Shown piece after piece: positions 34,640 to 47,112 of a stretch of DNA of 64,000 nucleotides (position 1 is its first letter; the number at the start of each line of letters is the position of its first letter). The DNA is from Eumeta japonica (Eukaryota; Arthropoda; Insecta; Lepidoptera; Psychidae). Location of the stretch: the NCBI GenBank assembly GCA_005406025.1, contig BGZK01000076.1, positions 248,001 to 312,000 on the forward strand. Reading direction: 5' to 3'. The notes under the pieces are model-generated. The model saw only the letters and a list, made by a program, of their open reading frames with translations, did not search any database and was not told the origin of the DNA. The translations under genes were made by a program, and so were the position numbers.

Positions 34640-34815
34640 AATATTCAAATCAAATCATAAATATCTTTATTTAGTAGGTAATGGATTTATACTTGAAATA
34701 CGTCACTAATGAATTGAGATTATTTTCGACATCACCACCCATTCCATACTAATTCCCCTTGAGAAGAATGGGCAAGAAACTAAAGGCTTGCCCTTTTTTC
34801 CTAATGGACACAAAA
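34640..34815 (-). mobile_element. LINE 3' end, second copy
   Basis: Matches 2963-3140: caaatcaaatcataaatatc (complement of the tail), 'tacttgaaatacgtcactaa', 'tgaattgagatta', 'catcaccacccattcc', 'cccttgagaagaatgggcaa' and 'aaggcttgccctttttt'. On the minus strand it ends with AATAAAGATATTT, a good polyadenylation signal. The copy is cut off about 175 bp from its 3' end, a typical short 5'-truncated insertion. Confidence 0.8.
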
Positions 34816-35269
34816 TATTTAATGATGAAACAAATTACTACGACACTTAGAAATAACGCGAAATGCATATATTGTACACATATCTACTTAAGTACAATAT
34901 GACGTTATATTTATCGGTAACGGGTTCTCTAAGAAAAGGATATTTCAGGATTTTATGGAGATTCTGGGTGAAATCACATGACTTCTTATCATGGTGTTTT
35001 GCTGCAGCATGAAAACAAATAATAATTCGTATTTGCAATTAGCACCTAACTCAGGATCATCGTAAGTAGAGCTGACTGCCGCTAAGTTTTAAACTCGTTG
35101 CAGGCAGGCGTGTTATGCACTGTATATGAGTAAGTCATTATTCATCTTTTTCCTATTATTCCATTTTTATTGCTACTTACTACGGGTAGTAAATAAGATG
35201 CGCTTGGTGCACGTGCACTTTTCCCTTTATGAACTGCAAACCATCGTTAGGGACAGGTGTAGGTTTTCA

Positions 35270-35430
35270 CCTACCTACGAATTGTGGGTTTCCTTCACGT
35301 TAGCGGATGGCATTGTTGAATAACGAAATACACTCGAGTTTAGAACGACACATGGCGTGTGATCGGTATCGAATTCACGACTTTCGTGGTGAGAGTCGAG
35401 TGTCACTACTGCGTTACTGTTGGCTCAATA
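35270..35430 (-). repeat. Degraded tRNA-headed SINE-like repeat
   Basis: 'gtgggtttccttcacgtt', then 'gtatcgaattcacgacttt' and 'ctgcgttactgttggctcaa' follow the order of a lepidopteran SINE ('gtgggtttcctcacgatg...gggatcgaacccgcgacctt...ccactgggcta'), with GAATTCGATACC as the decayed box B on the minus strand. Confidence 0.45.
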
Positions 35431-35814
35431 GACTAACACTGTTTGTGCGTTTTGGCTTATATTGAATACATTGTGTTAGTGACGTAATCGGAAAAAAGGT
35501 TGTGTTATCATTTTTTTTATCATGTGATAACAAAAAAGTATAACTGTTAAAATCTCTATCTTATAAAATATTCGAAACGTGATTTTACACATTGTGTATA
35601 AGGACACGTTTTTTACAAAATATATTGCAAAGACAATCAAACAATATAAAAGCCCCAAAAAAATATATTATTAGACGACAGTTAGAAAAATAGTAGATGA
35701 GAAATTAAATAATTCGTATATTTATTTAGCCAAATTTTTATCTTTCCGTATGAAATTATTATCAGCTCTTTCATTTCACACAAACATCCTCGTGAGTTAA
35801 TGTATGACATTTTT

Positions 35815-36101
35815 GAGAGGCAAATAAACATACAAGCCATCACAAAATAGGCGATCACGCCGCCACGAATGGCTTATCTGATAGAGAAGGAATGGGCTGC
35901 TGAAACGGTAGTGGAGTAATAGAGAAGGAAATGAGATTATGGAAGGAGAAGTCGGCCACTGGAACTCTCATTCACGGAACGAAATGAAACAGCGGAAGCT
36001 GCTACGTCACGTCCGTATTCTGTGAGAGTGTTTGACTGGCCGTGCCGGTCCATTTCCATGTTGGAGCTAAGTTGATCATAGCATGGCTCTACCACACAGG
36101 C
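35815..36101 (+). repeat. Rep-B dispersed repeat, long copy
   Basis: gagaggcaaataaacatac, gcgatcacgccgccacg, gtcggccactggaactctca, 'cagcggaagctgctacg', attctgtgagagtg, ggccgtgccggtccatttcc and gatcatagcatggctctacc. Best partner of 21,983-22,288. Confidence 0.75.
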
Positions 36102-37379
36102 ATGCAAACTCGTTTTTGTCTTAAGAAATTACAATTTCAATTCTTAAATTTAAATACCTTTGTATTTTCGCATTGGATTCTATGTAAGCACAAAATTTTA
36201 AATAGTACCCATTAAACAAACTATAATCATTGTAATCTGAAATGGTATTAATAATTACACAATTCAATTATTCAAAATGGAAGCAATGTTTAATGCGAAT
36301 GTGTTAAAGAAAGAGTCGCTAAGGTCTCCTTAGAATATCATAAACAGACCAAATTGACGGCATTAAAAGAAGAGAAATATTCTAAACACTTGAATCGTAA
36401 ATGAATAAATAAACATAAATACGAAAGCACGTTTTGTAAAGTCGTGAGATTTTTTATTAGTGGAATATAAAAGTTATTAAACTAATATGAATTTTATTAA
36501 AAACAAAATCTATATGGTTTGTCATGTATGTAATTATATAATGCGTATTTTTGTTGTCGGAGTGACAAAAATAGTCAACCAATTTATACGAAGGAGGTGT
36601 CGGTAAAATTACGTATCATATAATAAAAATAAACTGAATGACGTCATGAGGGTATAAGAAAAGGGATAATCAATTTTAGAATTAAATATTAAAAGTTTAA
36701 ACTACGCCCGTGTAGAATATACTTAGTTTGTTATCGAAACGTTTCAAACCTAATATAAGGTACACACACATAACAAAGGTTACATAAGGCTGGTTACATA
36801 CACGCTTCCGCACTAATTCGCATGTCCGTTGCAAAAAAGAAATCGGTATAACAAATAGCTTTTTTTACCCCGTTCTCGGCTGTAGGTTAAAAAATTAAAA
36901 GTAACCAATAAGACACCCGCATGACAAAAGTGGAACACCACAAACGGGACAGAAATGTCACTTTTGGCCCACTCGTGGCATACGTCGTACTATTGAAATG
37001 GCGCGTACGTGTCTAGTGTTTTAGCATGGTTTCAGTGCTTGCTTCCGTCATTGCGGTTTGTCTGTGTCGCGCGTTCGCCTCTTAAGTGTTTCGTACGACA
37101 ATCTGGGAAATGCACCGCTTTTGAAATCAACTAGGTCATAAATAAGATATTTATAAAGAAGACGTTTCATTTTAGACTAGACCTATATACACCCTATCAA
37201 TGAATGGCGAAATTAAAAGAATTGTATGAAAAAGGCAATATTTACTAATATCCGTATTCACGAAAGACATTTTTTTTGTGGCGCCAACCATATTCGAGGA
37301 ATAGCGTGAGTGGAGATGTAGTATTAGTGGATGCACAGTGTCGTTTATGTATGTGGGTTTTAATCTCTTGATTGCGTAA

Positions 37380-37407
37380 AAATTGAAACTATAAATAGTT
37401 TCAATTT
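37380..37407. repeat. 13-bp perfect hairpin
   Basis: aaattgaaactat pairs with atagtttcaattt across a 2-nt loop. Confidence 0.88.
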
Positions 37408-38197
37408 CACATTATTTTGCAATTTCGTTGGCTTATTCAATTGCGTGAGGAGTTACTTCGTCGATATTCACAATTAGAGGCTTGAATGCACCACGCAGTG
37501 ACATGCAGCGTAGAATGCACTTCGAAACTCTCGAAACTGCTTTTCCACTACGAATTCTAATCCAATCGAATATTGCTTAAGGAGGATTGATGAATATCGT
37601 ACAAATAAGTAAGTGTTAAATTTATCTTCATCGCCAATTTTTTTTAAACAATCACTATATGATTTAGTGCCAAAACAGCACATTCAACAATCACAATAAT
37701 CAGCTTGCTACAAGTATTACAATGACTAAAAGATGTACTACCATTGAAGTCGTTAAAAAAGAATATTGAAAAGGACAAGATGAAAAAAAATTGAATGTCA
37801 AAAAAGAAATACGATAGATGGAAGTATCCATAAGATTAAAATAAACGAAATCCCTGGCACAAACAGAATCTCTAAAACGTAAAAAATATTATCTAATGGC
37901 CGTTTATGTTTATTATAAGTAGTAGATATTTCGATCAAAACGTCGTCGCGTCGAAGTCGTGCAGCAAATAAATAAAATTTACAAAATACAATTAAAATGA
38001 TGAAGTATATATGGAAGTAAAATGCCTAGGCTACATAAGTAAAAACCGGTATCCGATCATCGAGTCTAAAGACGGGCTGCAGCAAAAGTAAAAATTTAAT
38101 TAGTAATATGTAAAAGTAAACCAAATGATAGTTCATACATCATCTGACAAATCCTAAGGATTTCGTTCAAGAAACATCCGTACAATATACACACACA

Positions 38198-38234
38198 TGT
38201 ACATATATTATACGTTGCGTATAATATATGTACA
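38198..38234. repeat. 17-bp perfect hairpin, 3-nt loop
   Basis: tgtacatatattatacg (38,198-38,214) is perfectly complementary to 38,218-38,234 around TTG. Confidence 0.92.
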
Positions 38235-39481
38235 GTAGGGTATGGGTAGGACACTTCGTAGCGCCACCGCACCTTATTATATTCAGCGTCGTGCTGTACC
38301 GTATCGCACTTACTCGTTCACACAATCCACTCACTGGTTCACCACAAACGGTACTACATCGTATATCATAATTTAATATCGACTTCAAGCAACCTAACAG
38401 CCTCTTACTAATTTACCCTCAGTCCCCTTACCTATCCATCGCTAGACTCCGATCACTATCTGTTTATGATCCAATAGCTGTCCCGTCCGCTTCACTGGGT
38501 AATTTATGTTGTAAATAAAATAGCAAAGGATTTGAGGAATTCAAAAAATGAGTAGCCTAGAACCATTTACAAATCATCCCGCATCGAATGGTCCCAGTCC
38601 CATCTCTATACGTTTAGTAGTTTTTACGTGATTGGCGAACAAAGACAACCTATTTTCATTACATATGTATAGATTATGAGTATCATTTCAATGAGCCCTG
38701 ACCCAATAATTCTCCTGTGAGTTGATAAAGGCGTTAGGTATTCTGTGAATTTCCAGTAATGCCGCAGAATAATTTTAAAGTTACTATGTTCTTCTAATTT
38801 CATTGAAGTAACATCAACTAGAAGCGAGTTGATAATCTTCAGACGACAAAACAAATTTTCTTGGATCATAGTTAATAACAATCTTGAGAAGTGATTTTTC
38901 AAACAAAAAATACTAAATTTAAATCGGTACACCTGTTTGGGGGCTACGATGCCACAGACAGATTTATAGACACATAGATACACACAAATACTTAAAAAAA
39001 TGTATGCGAAAGTCTTGACTACCTTACTTCTACCCATTTAATTTAAGAGCCCCTCCCCGAATTTTTTAGGCAGTCGATTTTATCGAAGAACAACAATGAA
39101 TTTATTCCCAGAGAAAATCAAACTATGTGTATAATGTAATAATTGTTTACCTATTGAATAATGAAATTAATACAATACCTAAATTTAAAACAAATTGGAT
39201 AATCAAAAACTAGTTAATTTTCATTAAGCATCAATTAGACTTTCAAAAAATGTACTCGTAAATTTTGTACACTATTCGTAACTAAGTCTATCAAATTTAT
39301 AAGTTTAAATCGACGCTTATTATAATACGTTTAAGTAAACATTGTAGCTATTTAAGTCAATAATTAAGATATCGTGTGCCTCAAAATAATTTTCGTCAAA
39401 AGTATGTATTAAGATATAAGATTTTTTTATCATTAAACTGTGTACGTAGATTTTCTATCCCTGTAGATTTTCACAATATAC

Positions 39482-39840
39482 GTGCCTAGGCCATCTAAAA
39501 CCAACGGTGGCTTGCAAACTTCACCAAATCGTCACTCAACCTAGCGGGAAACTGGCCCTAGTCACGACGCCCAATTCGTGGTTAACATTAGAGCGTCTGT
39601 TTTCTCAGCGGTTATCGGTTCTAGAAACAATATAGCTTGTCCGTCGCCACTTCGACTTACTGATTCTTTGAACCATGTCGGGTAGTCGCGTTCTTCTGAG
39701 GATCTCCTGGTTTCGGATTTCATCTGGCAAAGGAACCGTGAATATAGTCATTCCATCGTACGTTGAGTGTCTCAGAACTACTTTATGACACCAGGTTTTG
39801 TACCCGTATTTGAAGTTCTTACGATTAACAGATTAAATAC
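39482..39840 (-). pseudogene. RTE-type LINE ORF2, C-terminal remnant
   Basis: Minus-strand translation with frameshifts gives YGYKTW (the 'TYGAETW' block), DEIRNQEILRRTRLPDMVQR, ISKSKWRRTSYIVSRTDNR and near the end DDLVKFASHRWF. This is the C-terminal signature of animal RTE-clade LINEs ('RDRIRNEEIRRRTKVTDI', 'ISKLKWQWAGHI', 'RRTDNRW', 'RPxxRWxDDLVK'). No catalytic domain is left; stops and at least two frameshifts are present. The 'gtccactgctgg' pieces at 5,645 and 19,214 probably come from the 3' part of such elements. Confidence 0.75.
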
Positions 39841-40900
39841 AGCCTCAACTCTACAGTGGAAAAGCATAGCTTTATATCTCTATTCTCTTAATTTCACAGT
39901 ACATTAGTATTACAGCCGACGAAATGTAGACCCTGTTAAATCTACCAGTAAAATTTCAAATTATTGCTTTACTTGATCACTGATAAAAGTTGTTCGACAA
40001 AACCGACCACGTATCACAAACACACAGGCAAAAAGAAAAAAAAAACAATATCACACCGCGGATCATACAACGTCGCTTGGTGTTACTGGATTTCTAGAAA
40101 CATCTAAAGATAACATTGTTAGTTCAACATCCACATCTCCTCCCAGTAGAAAAACGTCACGTCGTTTACAACTTTTCCTCATAACACTCCCTATGAACTA
40201 GTCTAAAACTGCACGATAATGTATTCCGCATGCAGTACCTCGCCAATCTTCGATCAGATAACTCGATTTCAGGACAAAAGGAGACACGGCACGGCGTCTT
40301 AAGCTAGCGCGCGTTCGTTGCTCTGCCCCAAAGCTGATTGTCGTGAAACATCGATAGCATCCATGGCTGTTGTGGTTTTATTATGTTAATTCGGATCCTC
40401 TACACCGCTTCTATTTTTCCTGCTTCGTCCAACGCACAATCCTAAAGGCGATACGTTGTCGTCGATATTTATGTGCAGTCGCCGCGTTTTCGCACGACCA
40501 GACCGTATTCAAGTGTTATCTAATTCAAAGTTGACAGTTTTGTACGATGTACGGAGCCGCTTAAAACCTGTTTATGTTATGTCTAATTTTTTAAAAGGTG
40601 TTTTCGATCGTCTACCTCGTTCATGTAGAAACCGTTAACGACTATTCTAAAGTCCTATTCTGGTTGACCGCCAGCTCATTGAATAGTTCGTTGCTACTAT
40701 AAGTTCTACGACTTCTGCGCTTTGTAAAGCGGTATATTTGTTACTAGCCGATTCTTTTCAGCTTTGCTGTAGGTTAATTAAAATTACGATCACTATCTCG
40801 ATTTTGCTTCCGGTTACGATATCTACTAAAACCTCGGTATCGATGCCGATTAAAAAAAATACAGCATATTTCTTAAAATCGCCATTGGCATATATTTTGA
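39841..40900. other. Unique stretch with a GC-richer block at 40,230-40,640
   Basis: Not repeat-like. Contains 'gcgcgcgttcgttgctctg', 'ggttttattatgttaattcg' (Hox-type) and a 60-codon plus frame (40,456-40,638) without a domain. A degenerate CGAT-type repeat occupies 40,775-40,845. Confidence 0.35.
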
Positions 40901-40959
40901 AAAATACTGCTATTTTTCATTCATATATATTTTATTATCAAACATACCCATTGACATAT

Positions 40960-41065
40960 TTAAGAATGTACTCTACTTCCATCCAAAATTTGATTACTGT
41001 TTGTTCAGTCGTTTCGGAGATGACCCAGAACAAACAGACAGACAGACATGCAATTTTATTATAAG
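40960..41065 (+). repeat. Dispersed repeat end with 'aacaaacagacagacag'
   Basis: 'aaaatttgattactgtttg', 'ttcagtcgtttcggagatg', 'cagaacaaacagacagacag', then 'cattttattataagtgtgta'. Shorter copies of the same phrase are at 46,165-46,215 and 46,460-46,560. Confidence 0.6.
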
Positions 41066-41149
41066 TGTGTATAATTAAATATTAGCGTTAAAAGTATTAT
41101 AAGTTTCTTATAAACGCACACATAAAAATAACGTGCGTGATTAAGAACG

Positions 41150-41295
41150 TATTATTTTTCCCGGTACCTTATATACGTACAGGAATATAGGAACAAATGA
41201 ATATGCTCATTACGTACTTTCATTGGACAACGTATGGCATTAACCTTCGATAGCGTTTCTGTTAAAATACAGCTCTTAACGACTGAGCCACTAGA
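41150..41295 (-). repeat. Rep-A SINE-like head
   Basis: On the minus strand box A TGGCTCAGTCG (41,280-41,290) followed by ttaagagctgtattttaac and, further on, a decayed box-B-like word 'tatcgaaggttaa' and 'gtccaatgaaa'. The tail of the family is missing. Confidence 0.6.
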
Positions 41296-41860
41296 TCCTA
41301 TTCAGCTTGTAATGGATATACCTATCCTTTACGACTATAAAGACGTCGCAAGGACGACGTCTGAATAAGTGATCGCTTAAAACCTCAACATTATTTTGTT
41401 TTCGTCTCTTTCCTTTATACCGTTTTAAATAGAGACATAAGTATATCTCTATTCACACCCGCTCCTTACGCACAGAATCCTATGAACATATTGCTTATTT
41501 TTTTTACTTACAATGAGTTTCCATCCGCAAAATGTTGAAATTCGTTTTAAGTATCGTCAATATAAGCTATCCTTTGAGTAACAAAAATTCGAAATAAACA
41601 TTAGTTTTATGACATGAAAATAAAAAACCTTTTGTCTGCGACCAATCATACTTTAAGGCACTGTGCATTTATTGTTAATTTCATTTTTATTTCGTTCATG
41701 TTCAACTGGAAATCCGATGGTCGAGAGCAATGCCTTGTCGAATCTCGAACATCGATGACAGAGGAAAAACCGATGAATATTTGAGTGGATTTAAATTAAA
41801 ACCGCGCGATGACGAAGTCCGAAGCCGGTGGCTTAACGTGATGTCCGAAGCACGGGGCGA

Positions 41861-41994
41861 CATTTGACAAAAAGTCACTTTTAAAGTAAAATTTGCATTC
41901 CATGGCTTCCTTTCGACGGTTTTTAACCCGAACGACCGTTAGAAGGAGGACGTGAAATGCAAATTTTATTTTGAAAGTGACTTTTTGTCAAATG
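41861..41994. mobile_element. Foldback element, copy A
   Basis: A 134-bp segment that is self-complementary over nearly its whole length. Outer arms begin catttgacaaaaagtcactt and continue with ttaaagtaaaatttgcatt; the right arm is the complement with few changes. The inside is also palindromic (tttcgacggtttttaacccg against aacgaccgttagaagg). The same element, in the other inner orientation, is at 54,604-54,793. No coding capacity. It looks like a small foldback MITE; no target duplication was found for this copy. Confidence 0.75.
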
Positions 41995-43960
41995 CTAATT
42001 TGGTGGGAGAGGCCCGCAAGACATTCTAATAGCTCGCTATAGATTTCAACGTAGAGTATATGTCACTAAGTTGTCCTAACAAGCTTACACTTGATTAGAA
42101 AAATGAAACATGTTAGACATCCTTATTTTACCTACTTAGATGTAGCATGCGTGCTGAAAACCCCTACAACTTCAATAATAGTATATGATAAAGCATGTTC
42201 CTTAAGATGTATTTATGCCTGCTGGCGACTATCAAGAAGGATTTATTTGTTCTTTTTTTTAATTTGCTACAATCATACATTTATTCAGTTTGAAAAATAT
42301 ATTCATTTGACATTTTCCTCTACGTTCAAGCCCTGTTTAAAATGAAGGAAATAGTTTTTACATTTTTATCCCGATTCTTTTCTGAACATGGGTGAACTTA
42401 GGCGCATCCTTTTGAAGTCCAACTTCATTTTATCGGTTTTCTGTCAGACTGTACGCAGGAATTTCGTTTTTTATCGCAATACCGTCGAAACGTCAAAAGG
42501 ACTATAATTTAAAAGGGCGCTCGGAAGTGTTTTCTATTTGGCGCGGTATGCAATGACACACGTCATTAACGATGCAGGCAGACCTTGGTATTTACCCACT
42601 TCGTATTTTCCAGTTTGTGCGTTAGTGTCTAGAAACGTTTAGGTGATAAACACTGAGGGACGAAATATGAATAACGTGACAAAATTAGAGGAACTCTTTA
42701 AAAATCCTTTACATTCATTTGAAGTCACATAGATGATTTAATGGCCCTCTTGGAGTTATCGGGGTTTATTCTGCTGATGACCATCCAGAGAATCCATGGG
42801 TGAGATCAAGATAGACGTAAAATTTCAATTGATAAAACGGGGCTTTTAGAACAGCCGCCTTGTCGAGTTCCTAACCGTAAGATCTGCATACATTTCGATG
42901 CCATTTTCTCTATTTCTATTAATGAACTTTCTGGGTCTAGGCGGTTTACCTGATAAATTGGTGGTCTATAGAGGTCTAAACTTTCACTACACCCTCTCAA
43001 TCACGCCCCTTAGTAGAACTAGATCAGTTCCAAGCTTAGAGCCTAGACTTAGATCAAGGCTCCAATCACGATTCTAAACAAAATTGTAGAACCATGGGAA
43101 CTTTCCTGTTTTAATCAAAGTCTCCCAGTGCAGTCTCTTACACCAGAATTCACTAGAATTTTTTTATGGCACTCGAAAATCATGCACGGAAAATATGATG
43201 AGGGAAATAACTGCACTTGTCTCAGGAATTTAATCCATAAAAATAAAACAATAATTTATAAGCATTATATATAAATATATTTATGCATAGAACAAGCACG
43301 TCAGCCAAAACAAAAAACCATTCTGTCTAGCGGCTAGCACGCCCACTCGTGGCAGGTCAAAGGAGTTAATAGGCAATCGAGTTGCCTATTAAGTCTTATA
43401 CAGACCGAAAATACCGATTATCGCTCGCTTCGAAGACGAAGAAGAAGGCGTCATGTAAAGAAATCCGAATGAGAGAGGAAAGAGGATAGGGGAGGTTTGT
43501 CAGAGGCCGTCAAAGGCGTCAGAGTGGCACGGCATGTCAGGCGTGACCTCAGTCTGAATTGATGCAAGCCTTATCATCGACCTAAAGGTTCCATTAGTAC
43601 ATGGGGTTGTTTCTCAAAATATCGATGAAGTTAGTAGTTGAAATGCTTTTGTCGCGAAATCCATCTTTCCTTTATATTATTTCATCGGTCCCTTTGAGTC
43701 CGTTCAATACCTCAAAATACATTTTTCCTACAATACTTGATTCCTTATAAGTTTAAAGTATCAAATAAGGTGACATGTTTTCAATGTACAAAAAAAATAT
43801 AGAATATTTAAAACGAAATATAACATGTATGCTACACAATAGACCTATCCAAATTGCAACTCAAGGAACATTCATACGGTGTTTATTATTCCAGGGACTT
43901 CGGAAATGCACTAATTTAAACATCGTACGAACGACGTCGTTCTTTGACGAGACCGAGATA
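41995..43960. other. Gene-free stretch
   Basis: Frames at 42,091 (84 codons, plus) and 42,806 (64 codons, minus) have no domain. A hairpin sits at 43,366-43,392. From 43,430 to 43,560 the DNA is GC-richer ('agaagaaggcgtcatg', 'ggcacggcatgtcaggcgtg') and unassigned. Confidence 0.4.
43366..43392. repeat. 11-bp perfect hairpin
   Basis: ttaataggcaa pairs with ttgcctattaa around a 5-nt loop (tcgag). Confidence 0.85.
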
Positions 43961-43964
43961 TGAA

Positions 43965-44110
43965 TCGAAACCGGTAACGAAACCGAGGTCAGCGTTTTCA
44001 AATGGGATTCGGAACGCGACCGGTTTTGCTACGAGTAGGGCCCGAATCGAACGATGGGGGGGACGTTCTACGTCTACGCGGGCGTAGCCGGGGGCAGTCG
44101 CCGATACATA
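43965..44110 (+). repeat. Degenerate 'gaccgagat / gaaaccg' repeat
   Basis: 'acgagaccgagatatgaat', 'gaaaccggtaacgaaaccg', 'gattcggaacgcgaccgg', then 'acgcgggcgtagccggggg', which resembles the Helitron-type end. Related by sense or complement to the runs at 14,040, 45,530 and 58,263. Confidence 0.5.
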
Positions 44111-45415
44111 GCGAATGAAGTATAATAATAAAAAAATGTCCGTCCCTGTCGAATATTACGCTGGATTTATTAAAAAATATATAGGGGTAATTTTTCTCTA
44201 ATTTCCAAGGTATTTGTGTGTTAATTTTATTATTATTTTTTCTTTATGTGGGTCTGCATGGAATGTGTAAACGCTATCAAGCTAATATTTACATCGGAGG
44301 TAAACAATATTACTTGTATCGAAAAATGTGCAATACCACTACTGAACGGTCGAGAGGAAAACACCAACGCTTACATGAGCGAAGCCGGAAATATTTTAAT
44401 CATAAATGTGTTAATCAATAAAAAAATACTTTAAGGAACGTAAAGAGGTTTGTTTATCACCTTCGTTAGATGGGGTTTTAAAGGACAAAAAGTACGAAAA
44501 ACTTTTTAAAAATTATTTGTATCTATTATAAATAGTAAGTAATATCATAAAAAATATCAATTGTTATCAACGTAATTACATTTTATAATAAAGGTAAAAA
44601 AAAAATAAACGAAGTACAATGAGGTTCTTAGATAATAAAATAAAGAGAAACGTCAATTCAGAATGTGAAACTATTACTGCTGTGAACTCTATACGAATAA
44701 ATTATGAGTAATGACATAATAAGTTATAAATTCTGAGTATTTTTCTTGACATCAATATATAATTTAATTACATAAAAAAATCACTGCGTTGGAACATATT
44801 TTCTTTCAGGAGTGAATTACAAACACAATATTTTTACTGTCATATTAAAATACTTAAGCTGATTGTTCTATAAGGTGATGAATTATTACAATTAGTTAAT
44901 TGGCAAAAATCGTATAGTTATTTGAGCCCGGACGAGATCACGGCACATCGCTGATTATAAACAATAAACCTGAATCAATAACGAAATGTGGTAATAGAGA
45001 AGTCGCCGAGGGTTACTCTAGGAAATCTTATAGGGACCAAATCGGCAGTATGGCAAACTAAGGGCTAAACTTAAAGCACTAGAAACCTACGAACTTGCAT
45101 AAAACTACAGATGGTTTTGATGATGTCAGCGAAGCGCGAGAAATCTACAAACATTGTACCAAATGCTGTTCGTTCTCCGGTCTCAGTCTACCTCTTCGAG
45201 AAACAGTTGTCACCATGCATTATATTTATGTCACGTAGGAACAAAAAACTTTATGCCAATACAAAACTCTGCTCTTGTTAATATAAAAAAAAATGAAAAG
45301 CTCATTGATTTAGGTCGAAATGTTCACCATGAATACTTGTAGTTTGATTCTAAAATGATAATTAAATTGATAAATAGAACATTTCATTTAAAAAAAAATG
45401 AAGGTTTTGTAATAT
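44111..45415. other. AT-rich stretch, nothing recognised
   Basis: Frames of 62 to 67 codons at 44,218-44,434 and 45,154 have no domain. No repeat or splice pair was recognised. Confidence 0.4.
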
Positions 45416-45418
45416 CAC

Positions 45419-45800
45419 TAGATTTTACCCGCGGCAACGCCCTCGTGCACTTAAAATGAATTCCTTCATTTTAATCAAGAAGTATAGAGTGAAAAGTATA
45501 TCAATGATATACTTCTCGTATACCTACGATCTTTGCTTCGCTCTCGATCTCGGTCGCGGCGCCGCTCCCTGATTTCGACTCGGTTCTTGATCTAAGCAGA
45601 TTCCGATTCCAATTTTGGTTCAGCACTCGATTTTGAGATCAGTCTCGACTTTGATTCGAACCCGGTCTCGGCTTTCGATTCAATTCCGATCCCTGTTCTC
45701 TGTGAAATTTGGGTTCCGTTGTCCAGTCACCGACCTGATTTGCACGAAGACGTAGAAAATGCTAGTATTGAAATAAATTTGGGCTACATAAGTCGGGAAT
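45419..45800 (-). mobile_element. Helitron-like end followed by degenerate C/T-rich repeat
   Basis: ACTAG at about 45,418 followed by attttacccgcggcaacgcc is the reversed CTAGT end of the Lep1 type. After a hairpin (ttaaaatga...tcattttaa) comes a long degenerate run of gatctcggtcgcgg-, gattccgattcc- and ctcgattttgag-like words (45,530-45,720). I think the run is a microsatellite carried by the element. The other end is not defined. Confidence 0.5.
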
Positions 45801-45883
45801 AGTGTAATTTTCTATGAGTGAAAGATTTTTTACAATCCATAGTGGGATAAATTTGAAGATAAAGCCATATTTGGTTTGGCTTT

Positions 45884-45940
45884 ATTGACAAGGAACTTCA
45901 TGAGTAAAGGTGAATCTTACTCATGGAGTTTCTTGTCAAT
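45884..45940. repeat. 24-bp inverted repeat
   Basis: Arms 45,884-45,907 (attgacaaggaacttcatga plus gtaa) and 45,917-45,940 differ at two of 24 positions, with a 9-nt loop. A smaller hairpin (aaagcca...tggcttt) adjoins it at 45,861-45,883. Confidence 0.9.
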
Positions 45941-46017
45941 GAAGGAATTTTTAGAGTTAGTTCAGTAGTTCGGTTTAATAATGCAAATCGCAGACAACGT
46001 CAGTTAAGAAACCAAGT

Positions 46018-46022
<5 letters not shown>

Positions 46023-46066
<44 letters not shown>
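46023..46066. repeat. (TA)n microsatellite, 22 units
   Basis: A pure TA run. The 67-codon minus frame that ends in (YI)n comes from it. Confidence 0.97.
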
Positions 46067-46069
<3 letters not shown>

Positions 46070-46079
46070 CTTCCCATTC

Positions 46080-46680
46080 GTGCGTACAGCATATAGCCAC
46101 TTTCATAGTAATTCAGTGAATGATTTAGGCACAAAAATGAAAGAAATACACTCTCATGGAAGATAATAATCCATTCAGCCTTTTCAGAGATTAGCCCAAA
46201 CAAACAGACACTTGCTCGACATGTTATTATAGACCATCAATAACCAAACTGCATGTTGTTTCTGTATCTCAAATTTCATTAAGATAGCTTAAGTCGTTTA
46301 TTAATTGTAAGAGATCATTCAGAAAGTCAATATAAAAATGTTAAAATTATAAAAACATATATTATCAAGAAATAGATCTTTATTATAAAATATATCGCGT
46401 CTAGAGTTTGATATATTAATATAGATTAATAAATAATAAGCATCTTATTTCAAGAGGTTAATTTACTTCTATTCAGAATTTGATTACAATCTGTTTAGCT
46501 GTTTCAGAGATTAGTCTGGACATACAAACCGACAGACCATTTATTTAAATCGCAATGTATAAGCTATCATTTACGCAACTGTATATTCTTAGCATATTCC
46601 AAATTTTATCAAAATCAGTCAAACCGTCTTAAGTTATAAAAGGACATACAGACAGATAGATGAATATTTTAAAAGTGAAA
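46080..46680 (+). repeat. Cluster of partial dispersed-repeat ends
   Basis: Three phrases of one kind: 'agagattagcccaaacaaac' (46,187), 'tcagagattagtctggacat' (46,504) and 'atcaaaatcagtcaaaccgt' with 'acatacagacagatagatg' (46,608-46,662). They match 40,960-41,065. They may be nested or tandem remnants of one family. Confidence 0.5.
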
Positions 46681-47035
46681 TAGAAAAAAATGTGTGTTTT
46701 GTCACACTACAGATTTATATGTAGATACTAAAAAAAAATTAAAAATTTCACATTAATAGCTCCAGCAGTTTCAATTCACCCTCTTAGAGTTACATCCCCA
46801 AAAAGATACATGTTATATTTCATTGTTAATAAACAGTTACAGTATAATTTTTTTTGTCAATAGCGTCGGTGGGTTCCTTATTTTATATAAAAACTTCAAT
46901 CCTTATTTCACTCTTTTAAAAACTTTTAAAAACTATGCATGACTTTCAACTTCCCGCTATGAAAATTGAACAATTTTCATAAATTATTGTAGGAAGCTAC
47001 TGTATTCAGTCAATTTTAATAAAATAGAGTTTTTA

Positions 47036-47112
47036 TCAGATCTAGATGTTTTAAGGTCTTAAGAAGCTATTTTGATCATTCTTAACGGATGCCTGTATAT
47101 ATGTGTGTGGGG
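47036..47112 (+). repeat. Dispersed repeat 'gatctagatgttttaaggtc', copy 1
   Basis: 'cagatctagatgttttaagg', then 'attttgatcattcttaacgg' and 'atatatgtgtgtgggg'. It matches 54,385-54,485 ('cagatcttgatgttttaaga', then a CT/GT microsatellite). Confidence 0.55.

Larger units (their letters stand above)
36102..39480. other. Gene-free stretch with hairpins
   Basis: Carries a TGACGTCA site (36,639-36,646), a unique GC-richer block at 36,880-37,100 ('gtcacttttggcccactcg', 'gtgtcgcgcgttcgcc'), hairpins at 37,380 and 38,198, and a dispersed-repeat-like phrase near 38,925-39,020 ('gggctacgatgccacagac'). The 137-codon minus frame 38,624-39,037 runs through that repeat and has no domain. No gene is supported. 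Confidence 0.4.

Noticed and set aside
38198..38234. Hairpin as a microRNA precursor
   Set aside because: The stem is only 17 bp with a 3-nt loop and is AT-rich; a precursor needs a longer stem.
38624..39037. A 137-codon minus frame beginning MGRSKVVKTFAYIF
   Set aside because: Its start runs through a dispersed-repeat-like phrase and the composition is that of AT-rich random frames (Ile, Leu, Phe, Tyr, Lys).
46000..46203. A frame ending in alternating Tyr-Ile
   Set aside because: Translated TA microsatellite.
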